Shown one piece after another: positions 43,534-52,267 of a stretch of 64,000 bases of DNA. Both the position numbers and the translations under genes were made by a program. This DNA is from SIG437 sp045576235 (GTDB lineage: Bacteria > Bacillota > Clostridia > UBA1381 > UBA9506): the NCBI GenBank assembly GCA_045576235.1, contig JAZNGA010000007.1, positions 1 through 64,000 of the forward strand. The letters run 5' to 3'. The notes beneath the pieces are model-generated. The model made no database searches, was not told where the DNA came from, and worked only from the letters and a program-made list of their open reading frames with translations. Every line of letters begins with the position of its first letter. Position 1 is the first letter of the stretch.

Positions 43534-45105
43534 TCAGTTTTCCTCCGTTTTAATCTCGTTTTTTGATTTGTTTAACAGGTTTTTTATGTCGCCGAATTCT
43601 TCTGTTTTTAAAAGGCAAAGCATAAGCACATAAGCTAAAAGAGCCACACCTGCGGGAATGACTAAAGCGAGCACTTTGCCCCCAAAATTATCTGCGACCT
43701 GCACTGTGCAAGAGATAAAATGTGCGATAGCTCCCATTAAGACAGCGCTTATAATCTGCTTTAAAAAATTTATAAAGAATTTTTTATCCAAAAGACCATG
43801 GCGCTTGTTTATTATAAAAACAAGGGCTCCGCCAATTAGGCTTGCGGCAACTGATGCTGAAAAGGCAAGCGCCGTGAGTCCTGCTTTGAGTCCTTTGATG
43901 AGGATGAAGCTGAGAACTATGTTTAGTGTTATGCCTGCCATCGCAACATACATCGGCGTTTTTCCGTCTTTTAACGAATAGAAAATTTTGTTTGCAATTT
44001 CCTGAACACCAAAGCCGAGCATGCCCATCGAATAAAACATAAGGGCAGATGCAGTCAGCACAGTGCTTTGTGAAGTGAATTCTCCGCGCTCGTAAACGAG
44101 ACGGACAAGTGGGGTGCTGAGCACTATAAACAATGCCATAATCGGAAGAACTAAAGCACAAATAATGCGAAGGGCATTTTTGGAAATTGCTTTAAATTCC
44201 GATTTGTCAGGATTTTCTGCAGCTCTTGAAAGCGAAGGGAAAATAAGATTGGAAACGGCGTATGTCAGAACACCTACCAATATGATGTAGAGCTTATTTG
44301 CATAATCAAGAGCAGGGACAGCTTGTCCGCCTGCAATGCCTGAAGCAAGATATATGTTAATTGTTGTGTTAATCGGCTGAACCCACGAGCTTATCAGAAT
44401 TGGAAGAGCAAGAAGGGAAGCCTTCTTAATTCCTTCATTTTTAAAATTCAGTGTCGGCTTAAAGCTATATTTCTTTTTGATTAAAGCGGGAATTTCAATG
44501 ATAAGCTGAAAAGACCACGCAATAAGCATCGCAACAGACACTCCGAATATGCCGAGTTTGCTTCCGCAAGAGAGCAGATATATTACCATAAACCCGTTTG
44601 AAACAAGGCTTATAGCTGCAGGAATATTAAATTCGCCGATTGATTGCAAAAGACCTGCAACAGAATAGGCAAGTGCGGTAAATATCATAGAGGGGAAAAG
44701 CACTATGACAAGCTTAGAAGCAAGCTCCTTTGTTTCAGGATTAAGGTCATTTCCGATTAAACTTACGATAGGTCCTGAAAAAATTATGCCGATAACACAA
44801 AGAATGCCTGTTATTAAAAAAACAAGCGTTATAAATGTGTTGGCAAAAACCCTTGCATCTTTTTGCCTTTTTTCCTCGACAAAGCCATTATACACAGGGA
44901 TAAAAGCAGCTGAAACGGCAGCACCAAGAGTTATGTCAAAAAAAAGCAGAGGAATGCGGCTCGCAGTGAGATATGCTTGCGCCTCAACGCCTGTCCCGAA
45001 GAGAGAAGCAAACAGTATGTCGCGATACATTCCCGCAAGCTTTGCAAGAAGCGTTGCAGCTATCATGAAGCCTGCTGTTTTTAAAAGTTTTTTTATGTTT
45101 AGCAT
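43534..45105 (-). CDS. murJ: Lipid II flippase MurJ (MviN)
   Basis: 523 residues with 14 predicted membrane segments. Start KKLLKTAGFMIAATLLAKLAGMYRDILFASLFGTG and the central AFIPVY, GVQEIANKIFYSLKDGKTPM motif are typical of MviN/MurJ. The protein moves undecaprenyl-linked cell-wall precursor across the membrane; in this setting it might carry the lipid-linked glycan made by the neighbouring genes instead. It begins the minus-strand run of genes down to cvpA. The upstream site is weak (AGGCTAAAA). Confidence 0.93.
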   Translation of the reverse strand: MLNIKKLLKTAGFMIAATLLAKLAGMYRDILFASLFGTGVEAQAYLTASRIPLLFFDITLGAAVSAAFIPVYNGFVEEKRQKDARVFANTFITLVFLITGILCVIGIIFSGPIVSLIGNDLNPETKELASKLVIVLFPSMIFTALAYSVAGLLQSIGEFNIPAAISLVSNGFMVIYLLSCGSKLGIFGVSVAMLIAWSFQLIIEIPALIKKKYSFKPTLNFKNEGIKKASLLALPILISSWVQPINTTINIYLASGIAGGQAVPALDYANKLYIILVGVLTYAVSNLIFPSLSRAAENPDKSEFKAISKNALRIICALVLPIMALFIVLSTPLVRLVYERGEFTSQSTVLTASALMFYSMGMLGFGVQEIANKIFYSLKDGKTPMYVAMAGITLNIVLSFILIKGLKAGLTALAFSASVAASLIGGALVFIINKRHGLLDKKFFINFLKQIISAVLMGAIAHFISCTVQVADNFGGKVLALVIPAGVALLAYVLMLCLLKTEEFGDIKNLLNKSKNEIKTEEN

Positions 45106-45273
45106 TTTTAGCCTTTTTAGCCTTTCTAAAAATAGAATTAATAGTTTCCTTATTAAAATATATTATCACAAATTATAATTATATAGTCTTTTTGTCAAAA
45201 AGTCAATAACAAAGAGCTCATTTACACATATGTTTAAAGGTGTGCGGACTTTTATGTAAAAAGAATTCATACA

Positions 45274-45308
45274 TTGTTAACATTTTGTTAACAATATTAT
45301 TGTATAAT
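45274..45308 (+). promoter_or_regulatory. Promoter with palindromic operator-like site upstream of the LCP gene
   Basis: TTGTTAAC (45274-45281), five-base gap, GTTAACAA (45287-45294) is a perfect inverted repeat. TATAAT follows at 45303-45308 with no good -35 at normal distance, so the palindrome covers the place where a -35 would lie; a regulator there would act directly on initiation. Confidence 0.5.
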
Positions 45309-45348
45309 AAGAGTTCAATGGGTATGTCTTATGTTTTTGGAGGAAAGA

Positions 45349-46224
45349 ATGAATAAGAAAAAATATTTAACCTCGTTTATAATAACAATTCTTGCGTTTT
45401 GCATGATATTAGGCGGACTTCTTGCGGCTACAGGAGGCTTTTCTATAAACGGAGTTTCCAGGCTTCTCGGTGGCGGCATCGCCGAAAAATCAAACATATT
45501 GGTAATGGGGCTCGATAAGGAAGCAAAGCGCGCCGATGTTATCATGGTTGTCGGCGTTGACCCGGAAAGAAACACAGTCAGCGTGCTCTCTATTCCAAGA
45601 GACACGAGAGTTGAGGTGTCTCCCGGCAGACACGATAAAATTAACCACACAATGGGCTATAAAAACCCTGAAGAAACAATAATAAAATCTGTTGAAAATT
45701 TGACGGGAATACCAATAGACTATTACTGTGAGATTACCTTTGAAGGCTTCAGAAATTTCATTGACATATTAGGCGGCGTAGAGTTCGATGTGCCTGTGGA
45801 TATGCACTATGAGGACCCCTATCAGGATCTTTACATTCATGTGAACAAGGGGCTTCAGGTTTTAAATGGCGAGCAGGCAGAGGGTGTTGTTAGATTCAGA
45901 AACACATATTCGCGAGCTGACCTCCAGAGAATTGAAGTGCAGCAGAATTTTCTTATGGCTTTGTTTGAGCAGAAGCTCTCCGCTAAATATATTTTTAAAG
46001 CACCTGCAATTATCGAAGAGATGTATGAGAGCGTTAACACAAATCTTTCTTTAAGAAATGCGCTGAGGTATGTCGGGGTTTTGAGAGACCTCAATTCTGA
46101 GTCTCTTTCAACCTACACGCTTCCGGGAAACCCGCAGATGATTGGTGGGGTGTCATATGTTGTTGCCGACAAAAACAAGCTGGCAGACATTGTGCTCACG
46201 GCTTTTGGATATCCTGAAGAATAA
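45349..46224 (+). CDS. LytR-CpsA-Psr (LCP) family protein
   Basis: Extracytoplasmic enzyme that joins lipid-linked glycopolymers to peptidoglycan. 291 residues, one N-terminal membrane segment. Core: ILVMGLDKEAKRADVIMVVGV, LSIPRDTRVEV with the pyrophosphate-binding arginine, GRHDKINHTMGY, and VEVQQ-type helix with RIEVQQNFLMALF. ATG 45349 is used because TTGGAGG lies five bases upstream; an upstream ATG (45331) includes that site. It is likely to work with the MurJ/GT4/O-antigen-ligase-like set on the other strand. Confidence 0.93.
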   Translation: MNKKKYLTSFIITILAFCMILGGLLAATGGFSINGVSRLLGGGIAEKSNILVMGLDKEAKRADVIMVVGVDPERNTVSVLSIPRDTRVEVSPGRHDKINHTMGYKNPEETIIKSVENLTGIPIDYYCEITFEGFRNFIDILGGVEFDVPVDMHYEDPYQDLYIHVNKGLQVLNGEQAEGVVRFRNTYSRADLQRIEVQQNFLMALFEQKLSAKYIFKAPAIIEEMYESVNTNLSLRNALRYVGVLRDLNSESLSTYTLPGNPQMIGGVSYVVADKNKLADIVLTAFGYPEE

Positions 46225-46248
46225 AAAAGATAAAAGAGTTTGATTGAT

Positions 46249-47133
46249 ATGAAAAATAATTTGCATTCAAAAAAAGATGTTAAGCAGATGCTCCGCACAC
46301 ACGATCTGTATTTTAAAAAAAGTCTCGGTCAAAACTTTTTGACTGATGAGAGTGTCCTTTCAGATATCGTAGGCGCAGCTGAAATAACAAAGGATGATTT
46401 TGTTTTGGAAATAGGGCCTGGGCCGGGAGTGCTCACGCGTGAACTTGCTGAAAATGCGGCGCGTGTGGTTGCGGTTGAGCTCGATAAGGACATTTTAGAG
46501 CTCCTTTCCGAAAACATTTCCAATTATAATAATGTTAAAATTATAAATAAAGACATTTTGAAGGTAGATTTGGAAGAACTTTCAAGGGAATATTTTGATT
46601 CCAAACCATTTAAAGTGATTGCCAATCTCCCATATTACATAACAACGCCTATCGTAATGAAGCTTTTAGAGAGTGATGCAGAAATTCAAAGCATAGTAAT
46701 TATGATTCAGAAAGAAGTTGCGGAAAGACTGACGGCAGAGCCCGGAACAAAAGATTTTGGTGCAATTTCGCTTTCGGTGAATTACTATGCTGATGCAGAG
46801 ATTGTGAGACTCGTCCCGCCTGAAGCCTTTGTGCCGGCGCCAAAAGTTTTTTCAAGTGTTTTAAAGTTGTCGGTTTTAGATGAGCCGAGAGTGAAGGTGA
46901 AGGATGAATCATATCTTTTTAAGTTAATTAAGGCATCTTTCTCAAAAAGAAGGAAAACTTTTTTAAATGCCATATCGGGAGAAAGCGGCATCGGAATTAA
47001 TAAAGAAGAAGCAAGGCAAGCCCTAAAAGAGCTTGGTTTTAGTGAAAATTTACGGGGTGAGACGCTGTCACTTATAGAATTTGCACAAGTTTCTGACCTT
47101 TTTCTTGAAAAAAATTGTGAAAAAAACCGCTAA
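46249..47133 (+). CDS. rsmA: 16S rRNA dimethyladenosine transferase
   Basis: Dimethylates two adjacent adenosines near the 3' end of 16S rRNA (KsgA). 294 residues. SKKDVKQMLRTHDLYFKKSLGQNFL N-terminus, SAM site EIGPGPGVLTRELAE, and NLPYYITTPIVMKLLE with the catalytic NLPY motif; the C-terminal domain is present. ATG 46249 is preferred over TTG 46240, since the AAAGAG site is ten bases away from the former and one from the latter. It follows the LCP gene after 24 bases. Confidence 0.96.
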   Translation: MKNNLHSKKDVKQMLRTHDLYFKKSLGQNFLTDESVLSDIVGAAEITKDDFVLEIGPGPGVLTRELAENAARVVAVELDKDILELLSENISNYNNVKIINKDILKVDLEELSREYFDSKPFKVIANLPYYITTPIVMKLLESDAEIQSIVIMIQKEVAERLTAEPGTKDFGAISLSVNYYADAEIVRLVPPEAFVPAPKVFSSVLKLSVLDEPRVKVKDESYLFKLIKASFSKRRKTFLNAISGESGIGINKEEARQALKELGFSENLRGETLSLIEFAQVSDLFLEKNCEKNR

Positions 47134-47195
47134 AAATTTTATAAAAAAGACTACCAATTTTTGAATTTTTGAAGTATAATTAGTCCGATAGTGAT

Positions 47196-47273
47196 ATTTT
47201 GTCTCGTTATGACATAAAATAAAAATTGATTTCAAAGACTTTACGCGACAAAATCTTAAATGGTTTTTTGTCG
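47196..47273 (+). promoter_or_regulatory. pckA leader with mutually exclusive hairpins
   Basis: A TATAAT box at 47174-47179 starts a leader of about 130 bases. ATTTTGTC (47196-47203) can pair with GACAAAAT (47247-47254), while CGACAAAA (47246-47253) can instead pair with TTTTGTCG (47266-47273). The shared middle arm cannot do both. This is the geometry of an attenuator or RNA switch, although stems are only eight base pairs and no known riboswitch class was recognised. Confidence 0.35.
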
Positions 47274-47318
47274 GATACAAGTAATGATAAACAGTGTGTT
47301 GAAAGGAGAAACAAAAAA

Positions 47319-49070
47319 ATGACTGAAAACAAAGCAGTATTAAGCTGGCTTGACGAGATGATTGCGCTCACAACTCCTGACAAAGTTGTTTGGATTGACG
47401 GATCAGAAGAGCAGCGCCAGAAGCTTTATGACGAATCTGTTGCAGAGGGAGAATTGATTAAGCTTAATCAGGAAAAGCTTCCTGGTTGCTATCTCCACAG
47501 AACAGCAGAAAATGATGTTGCTCGTGTTGAGGACAGAACATTTATATGCACAAGAACAAAAGAGGACGCAGGCCCGACAAACAACTGGGAAGATCCTCAG
47601 GTTATGTATAAGAAATTATCAGAGTTGTTCAAGGGAAGCATGAAGGGCAGAACAATGTATGTTATTCCATACATGATGGGTGCTTTCGGTTCACCTTTCT
47701 CAAAAATCGGTATTGAGCTTACAGACTCAAGATATGTTGTTCTTAACATGATGATCATGACAAGAACAGGTAAAAAAGTTATGGACGAACTGGGAAACAG
47801 CGACGATTTCGTGCGTTGTCTCCATGCTAAGAAAGATATTGATGCAGAAAACAGATATATCTGTCATTTCCCCGAAGATAACACAATCTGGACAGTTAAC
47901 TCAGGTTACGGCGGTAATGTGCTTCTCGGAAAGAAATGTTTTGCGCTCAGAATTGCTTCAAACATGGGCCACAAAGAAGGCTGGATGGCTGAGCATATGT
48001 TAATTTTAGGTCTTGAGAATCCTCAGGGCGAAGTTAAATATATTGCTGCTGCATTCCCGTCAGCTTGCGGAAAGACAAACCTTGCAATGCTTATTCCGCC
48101 TGAAGCTTTAAAAGGCTACAAGGTGTGGACTGTGGGCGATGATATTGCATGGCTCAGAATTGGTGAAGACGGAAGACTTTGGGCTGTTAACCCTGAAGCA
48201 GGTTTCTTTGGCGTTGCTCCAGGAACATCAACAAAGACAAATCCAAATGCTCTTGCTACAACTATGAGCAACACAATCTTCACAAATGTATTGTTAAACA
48301 CAGCAGACAACACTGTTTGGTGGGAAGGCTTAGACGGAGAACCTCCGAAGGAAGGAATTGACTGGAAGGGCAATCCGTGGACTCCTGAAAGCGGCGTTAA
48401 GGGTGCTCACCCGAACTCAAGATTCACAGCTCCTGCTGCTCAGTGTCCTTGCATTTCTTCTGAATTCGAAGCTCCCAACGGTGTTCCGATTTCAGCTATT
48501 GTGTTTGGTGGAAGACGCGCTAAGACTGCTCCGCTCGTATATGAGGCGTTTGACTGGCAGCACGGTGTGTTTGTTGGTGCTACAATGGCATCTGAAACAA
48601 CAGCAGCTGCTGCAGGTGCTGTTGGCGTTGTAAGACGCGATCCTATGGCTATGATTCCGTTCTGCGGATATAATATGGCAGATTATTTTGCTCATTGGAT
48701 TGAAATGGGCAAGAAGATTCCGAATGCTCCGAAGATTTTCCATGTTAACTGGTTCCGTCTTGACGAAAACGGCAAGTTTATGTGGCCGGGATTCGGTGAT
48801 AACTTAAGAGTTCTCAACTGGATTTTAGACAGATGCGAAGGAAAAGCTGATGCTAAAGAAACAGCAATCGGTTATCTCCCGAACGCTTCTGACATCAATG
48901 TTGAAGGACTTAACATTGACAAAGCAACGCTTGAAAATCTCTTAAGCGTTGACAAAGAAGTTTGGAAGGAAGAAATTGCAAACCAGAAAGAGTTCTTTGC
49001 AAAATTCGGCGATGACCTTCCGGCTGAAATTAAAGAAGAGCTTAAAAAGCTCGAAGAGAGACTTGCTTAA
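47319..49070 (+). CDS. pckA: Phosphoenolpyruvate carboxykinase (GTP)
   Basis: Interconverts oxaloacetate and PEP; in fermenting clostridia it may run toward oxaloacetate. 583 residues. GTP-type features: MGAFGSPFSKIGIELTDS, kinase-1a FPSACGKTNLAML with the reactive cysteine, kinase-2 VGDDIAWL, and PFCGYNMADYFAHW. The ATP-dependent type has none of these. ATG 47319 is used because GAAAGGAG lies ten bases before it; the frame upstream is a chance extension into the leader. It is followed by a small lipoprotein gene. Confidence 0.97.
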   Translation: MTENKAVLSWLDEMIALTTPDKVVWIDGSEEQRQKLYDESVAEGELIKLNQEKLPGCYLHRTAENDVARVEDRTFICTRTKEDAGPTNNWEDPQVMYKKLSELFKGSMKGRTMYVIPYMMGAFGSPFSKIGIELTDSRYVVLNMMIMTRTGKKVMDELGNSDDFVRCLHAKKDIDAENRYICHFPEDNTIWTVNSGYGGNVLLGKKCFALRIASNMGHKEGWMAEHMLILGLENPQGEVKYIAAAFPSACGKTNLAMLIPPEALKGYKVWTVGDDIAWLRIGEDGRLWAVNPEAGFFGVAPGTSTKTNPNALATTMSNTIFTNVLLNTADNTVWWEGLDGEPPKEGIDWKGNPWTPESGVKGAHPNSRFTAPAAQCPCISSEFEAPNGVPISAIVFGGRRAKTAPLVYEAFDWQHGVFVGATMASETTAAAAGAVGVVRRDPMAMIPFCGYNMADYFAHWIEMGKKIPNAPKIFHVNWFRLDENGKFMWPGFGDNLRVLNWILDRCEGKADAKETAIGYLPNASDINVEGLNIDKATLENLLSVDKEVWKEEIANQKEFFAKFGDDLPAEIKEELKKLEERLA

Positions 49071-49143
49071 TTTTAATGGGTTAGTTGGGCTTTGTGCCTG
49101 ATGATATTAATTTGTTAATCATTAAATGAGGAGGAAATTCAAC

Positions 49144-49317
49144 ATGAAAAGCAAACTTTTAACAGCTCTTGTAGCATTAATGGTTGTTGTTGGTTCATTT
49201 GTAGCATGTTCTTCAGAGAAAGCTCCTGTTGCATCAGAAGAGCCTACAGTTGAAGCTACAGTTGAAGCTGTAGAAGAAGCTACAGTTGAGGCTACAGTTG
49301 AAGCAGACGCTGAGTAA
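49144..49317 (+). CDS. Small lipoprotein with TVEA repeats
   Basis: 57 residues. Signal sequence MKSKLLTALVALMVVVGSFVAC with a lipobox-like FVAC, then SSEKAPVASEEP followed by an acidic low-complexity tail made of TVEA/EEATVEA repeats. AGGAGG stands eight bases before the ATG and a perfect terminator follows, so it is a real expressed unit. Mature part is about 36 residues and has no recognisable domain. Function unknown; it could be a decayed or very short surface protein. Confidence 0.75.
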   Translation: MKSKLLTALVALMVVVGSFVACSSEKAPVASEEPTVEATVEAVEEATVEATVEADAE

Positions 49318-49330
49318 TTCATCAAAAGAT

Positions 49331-49373
49331 AAAAAATATCGTGCCGGTTTAATATCGGCACGATATTTTTTTT
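49331..49373 (+). terminator. Terminator of the small lipoprotein gene
   Basis: AAAAAATATCGTGCCG pairs with CGGCACGATATTTTTT, followed by further T. Perfect long stem, bidirectional in form. Confidence 0.95.
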
Positions 49374-49411
49374 GCATTGTAAATGCATTTTATTGGAGGG
49401 TTGAGAAAGTT

Positions 49412-50569
49412 TTAATTTAAAAGGATGTTATCAATAGCCTCTTCGTCAGCTATGGGAACTGTGTTTAAAAGAGATTCGATTTTCTCCGATAAATCTGCAA
49501 GTCTTTGACGCTGCACAGAGAGCTCGTGACATAGAAGCTTAATTTGTTTTTCCTGACTTATAAGCAGTTTTTCAGTTTCGTGAGAAGCAAAGTGCGCGAA
49601 GGCATTATCTTCACTACCTGAAAATGAAGGAGGTTTCTTTAAAATATCGTGCGTGCCGTAAAGGGTGATATCGTTTTCTCGTTTTGTGCCGTAATAATAT
49701 TCATATCTGCCTTTTGTGCATACAGCATAGAGCTTTGTTTCTGTGCCTGAACCTTTGGCATATTGCATTGGCTTTGACCACTTTCCGTCGCTCTTAAGAC
49801 AAGAGGACATAATGCTTCCGTGTTCCGTCCACACCATATAGTGCTTCCCACCATACTCTGATATGACAGGAATAATATCACTTCTGCAATCGAGATAAAC
49901 AGGACTTTTTTCGTTATTTTTATCGACATATATAAGAGTTGTTATGTTGCCTGTTTTTTGTGTGGCAGCTAAAGCGTGACCCTCCTTAAACTCCTCCGAA
50001 AATTTTATCGACAGATTTTCTTCAAAAGGAGATGTTTTGAGAAATTTTTTTTGCGACCACTTATAAAGCTGCTTGCAGGACATTCCATTTTCATCTGTGT
50101 AGTAAACAGAGAAAGATGTTTCGTGGTGATGAGGACAAACACAAAAGGGAACAGCATCATTTTTGATATATGCCACAACCTCAGGAGAAGAAGAGGAATC
50201 AAGTATTTGGTGAACAAGCATCACTTTTTCTTTATTTTCCACTAAATATAATAGATTTATATAGCCTGAAAGATTAACCATTGTAAAATTTTTATTATAT
50301 GGCTTTGCTGTTCGGCTTTCTAAAAGAATTGTTTTTTTCCAGACCTTTCCGTCATATAGGAGATATAAGACAGAGCCTTTTTCGTCCTGACAGACAACAT
50401 GGATTAATTCTCCTGATGAATAAACACAGAAATCGGCAGTTGCACCTAATGAAACTATTTCATATTCTTCAAATTTAAAGCCATTCCTTTTACGGCTGCA
50501 AAGACCGATATGAGGTTTTATAAAAAAATGAATCCAGTTTCCTCTGTAAGCGATAATATATTCCCGCAA
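49412..50569 (-). CDS. Unknown protein, beta-rich with C-terminal coiled coil
   Basis: 385 residues, not recognised. No signal peptide or membrane segment was seen. Residues 1-320 are many short beta-strand motifs with aromatic residues (for example YIIAYRGNWIHFF, KSDGKWSKPM), consistent with a propeller or sialidase-like fold. Residues about 330-370 form a heptad-like helix (EKLLISQEKQIKLLCHELSV...). It lies 59 bases downstream of sigE on the same strand and might be read through from the spoIIG operon or transcribed by SigE; no promoter was confirmed. Near relatives, if any, should be searched for in spore-forming clostridia. Confidence 0.7.
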   Translation of the reverse strand: MREYIIAYRGNWIHFFIKPHIGLCSRKRNGFKFEEYEIVSLGATADFCVYSSGELIHVVCQDEKGSVLYLLYDGKVWKKTILLESRTAKPYNKNFTMVNLSGYINLLYLVENKEKVMLVHQILDSSSSPEVVAYIKNDAVPFCVCPHHHETSFSVYYTDENGMSCKQLYKWSQKKFLKTSPFEENLSIKFSEEFKEGHALAATQKTGNITTLIYVDKNNEKSPVYLDCRSDIIPVISEYGGKHYMVWTEHGSIMSSCLKSDGKWSKPMQYAKGSGTETKLYAVCTKGRYEYYYGTKRENDITLYGTHDILKKPPSFSGSEDNAFAHFASHETEKLLISQEKQIKLLCHELSVQRQRLADLSEKIESLLNTVPIADEEAIDNILLN

Positions 50570-50628
50570 TATAAATCTCTCCTTACATATTTTAATATTG
50601 TGATTTTATGATTTTTAATATTGATTTA

Positions 50629-51360
50629 TTACTGAATGAGCTTTGTTATTTCTTTTTTCAGCCGGGAAATTATTCTTTTTTCAAGTCTTGAGATATATGA
50701 TTGTGAAATCCCCAGCATATCTGCAACTTCTTTTTGCGTTTTTTCTGTGCCCGAATTTAAACCGAAGCGCAGTTTAATTATTTTTCTTTCCCTTGCGGAC
50801 AGTCTTTCGATAGCCTCGTGTAAGAGTTTTTTATCAATCTCATCTTCAATATCCTTGCTTATTTCATCAGAATCTGTTCCAAGCACATCTGACAAGAGAA
50901 GCTCGTTGCCATCCCAATCTGTGTTGAGTGGCTCATCTATTGAAATCTCTGCTTTAACATTATGAGTTTTTCGGAGGAACATAAGGATTTCGTTTTCGAT
51001 GCATCTTGACGCATATGTCGCCAGCTTGATGTTTTTATCTGTGTTAAATGTGTTGACTGCCTTTATAAGACCGATTGCGCCTATGGAAACTAAATCTTCA
51101 ATGTTTATTTGAGTGTTTTCAAATCTGCGTGCCACATAGACAACGAGTCTTAAGTTGCGCTCTATGAGAGTTTTTCTTGCATCGCAATTTTCCTCGCTCA
51201 GTTTTTCAAGCAAAGCATGCTCTTCATCTGGTGAAAGCGGCTCGGGAAGGATGTCGCTTCCGCCTATGTAGAAGACTTCATCACACTGCATAAAAAGGCA
51301 TTTGAGGCGTGTGAAGTTAATTTTAAAAAGGGTAAAGAGATCATAAATCCAAGGGTTCAA
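50629..51360 (-). CDS. sigE: RNA polymerase sporulation sigma factor SigE precursor
   Basis: Mother-cell sigma factor made as inactive pro-SigE. 243 residues. N-terminal pro-sequence (about 25 hydrophobic/basic residues), then DEVFYIGGSDILPEPLSPDEE as in B. subtilis SigE, region 2 with NLRLVVYVARRFENTQINIEDL and KLATYASRCIENEILMFLR, IDEPLNTDWDGNELLLSDVLGTD, and region 4 with SQSYISRLEKRI. TTG 51360 is chosen because AAAGGATG lies upstream; the internal ATG would remove the pro-sequence. Directly preceded by spoIIGA, with a one-base gap. Confidence 0.97.
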   Translation of the reverse strand: MNPWIYDLFTLFKINFTRLKCLFMQCDEVFYIGGSDILPEPLSPDEEHALLEKLSEENCDARKTLIERNLRLVVYVARRFENTQINIEDLVSIGAIGLIKAVNTFNTDKNIKLATYASRCIENEILMFLRKTHNVKAEISIDEPLNTDWDGNELLLSDVLGTDSDEISKDIEDEIDKKLLHEAIERLSARERKIIKLRFGLNSGTEKTQKEVADMLGISQSYISRLEKRIISRLKKEITKLIQ

Positions 51361-51361
51361 A

Positions 51362-52174
51362 TTAAGTCATCCTTTCGTCAAAGTTATAAGGGAGGAGGGC
51401 ATCAAAGCCCTCACCAAAGGTTGTTTCACATATGGCGATGTAAATGTCGGTTTTTTTGTTGTTAATTAATGTTTTGTCAGGCAAAAAGGCAAGCAGCTCT
51501 CCGTTTCCCGAGAGACTTTTATATCTGACGGGAACTTCTGTTTTATGTTCCTTGAGTTCATCACAGACACCTTTTCTTACAATCATAACAGGAAAACAGC
51601 TTTTCGGTTCACTAAGAAAATTGCCGGTGTCAAGCAGCGCCTTGAAGCTCACTTTTTTGTTTTGGGAAAAAACGGTTACATCATATGTGCCTTCCGAAGT
51701 CCTTCTGAATCTGTTGGAAACAAAAGAAAAAATTGTCATGAAAAGATAACATATTGCACATACAAAAATGAGCTTATAAACAGGTAAATTAACATAGAAA
51801 GTTCCGCCTGAAAAAGCTGTGCCCAGTTTAGTTCCGAGGCTTGTGTGATATAAAACAGAAAAAGCAATGCCGCCCGAACTGAATGAAACTACAAGAAAAA
51901 CTATCACATATTTCAAAAATGTATGAAGTGCAGTTGGTTTGAAGGCCATAAAAACCATAAATGAGGCTACCGTAACTTTCAAAAAGGCTTCCGCCAAGGG
52001 AGAAAATGGCACGAAAAAAGAAAACACGCCATATCCTGCACCTATAGTTGCAGATATAATAAGTCTTAGCTTCTGTGGTTTTCTTTTGACTATTTTTAAA
52101 CTTATGTATAAAAGCGCATAATCCATAAGCAGATTAATTAAAAATAAAACATCTGCATAAACTTTTATCTCCAT
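51362..52174 (-). CDS. spoIIGA: Sigma-E processing peptidase SpoIIGA
   Basis: Membrane aspartic protease that activates pro-SigE in the mother cell. 270 residues: five membrane segments in the N-terminal half, and a cytoplasmic aspartic-protease domain with the active-site triplet ALLDTGNFLSEP. Late YKSLSGNGELLAFLPD matches the family. ATG 52174 has AAGAGG eight bases upstream. The signal for activation (SpoIIR) is not in the window. Confidence 0.94.
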   Translation of the reverse strand: MEIKVYADVLFLINLLMDYALLYISLKIVKRKPQKLRLIISATIGAGYGVFSFFVPFSPLAEAFLKVTVASFMVFMAFKPTALHTFLKYVIVFLVVSFSSGGIAFSVLYHTSLGTKLGTAFSGGTFYVNLPVYKLIFVCAICYLFMTIFSFVSNRFRRTSEGTYDVTVFSQNKKVSFKALLDTGNFLSEPKSCFPVMIVRKGVCDELKEHKTEVPVRYKSLSGNGELLAFLPDKTLINNKKTDIYIAICETTFGEGFDALLPYNFDERMT

Positions 52175-52220
52175 GCGCACCACCTCTTATGGAAAAATAA
52201 GGAAATTTGTTCCTGATGAA

Positions 52221-52267
52221 ATTATACATCAAATGCGCTGAAAAAAATGTCGTTAACAGTTGTCGAA
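52221..52267 (-). promoter_or_regulatory. Candidate Spo0A-controlled promoter of spoIIGA-sigE
   Basis: On the minus strand TGTATAAT (TATAAT at 52226-52221) has an extended -10 but no normal -35. Upstream are TTCGACA (52267-52261, exact complement of the 0A-box core TGTCGAA) and AACGACA (52254-52248, five of seven), centred near -50 and -37 from the predicted start. In B. subtilis the spoIIG promoter is also activated by Spo0A bound near -35. Confidence 0.55.

Noticed and set aside
45274..45294. Canonical Rex operator before the LCP gene
   Set aside because: Half sites agree with Rex but the gap is seven bases and not four, so it is reported only as an unknown palindrome.
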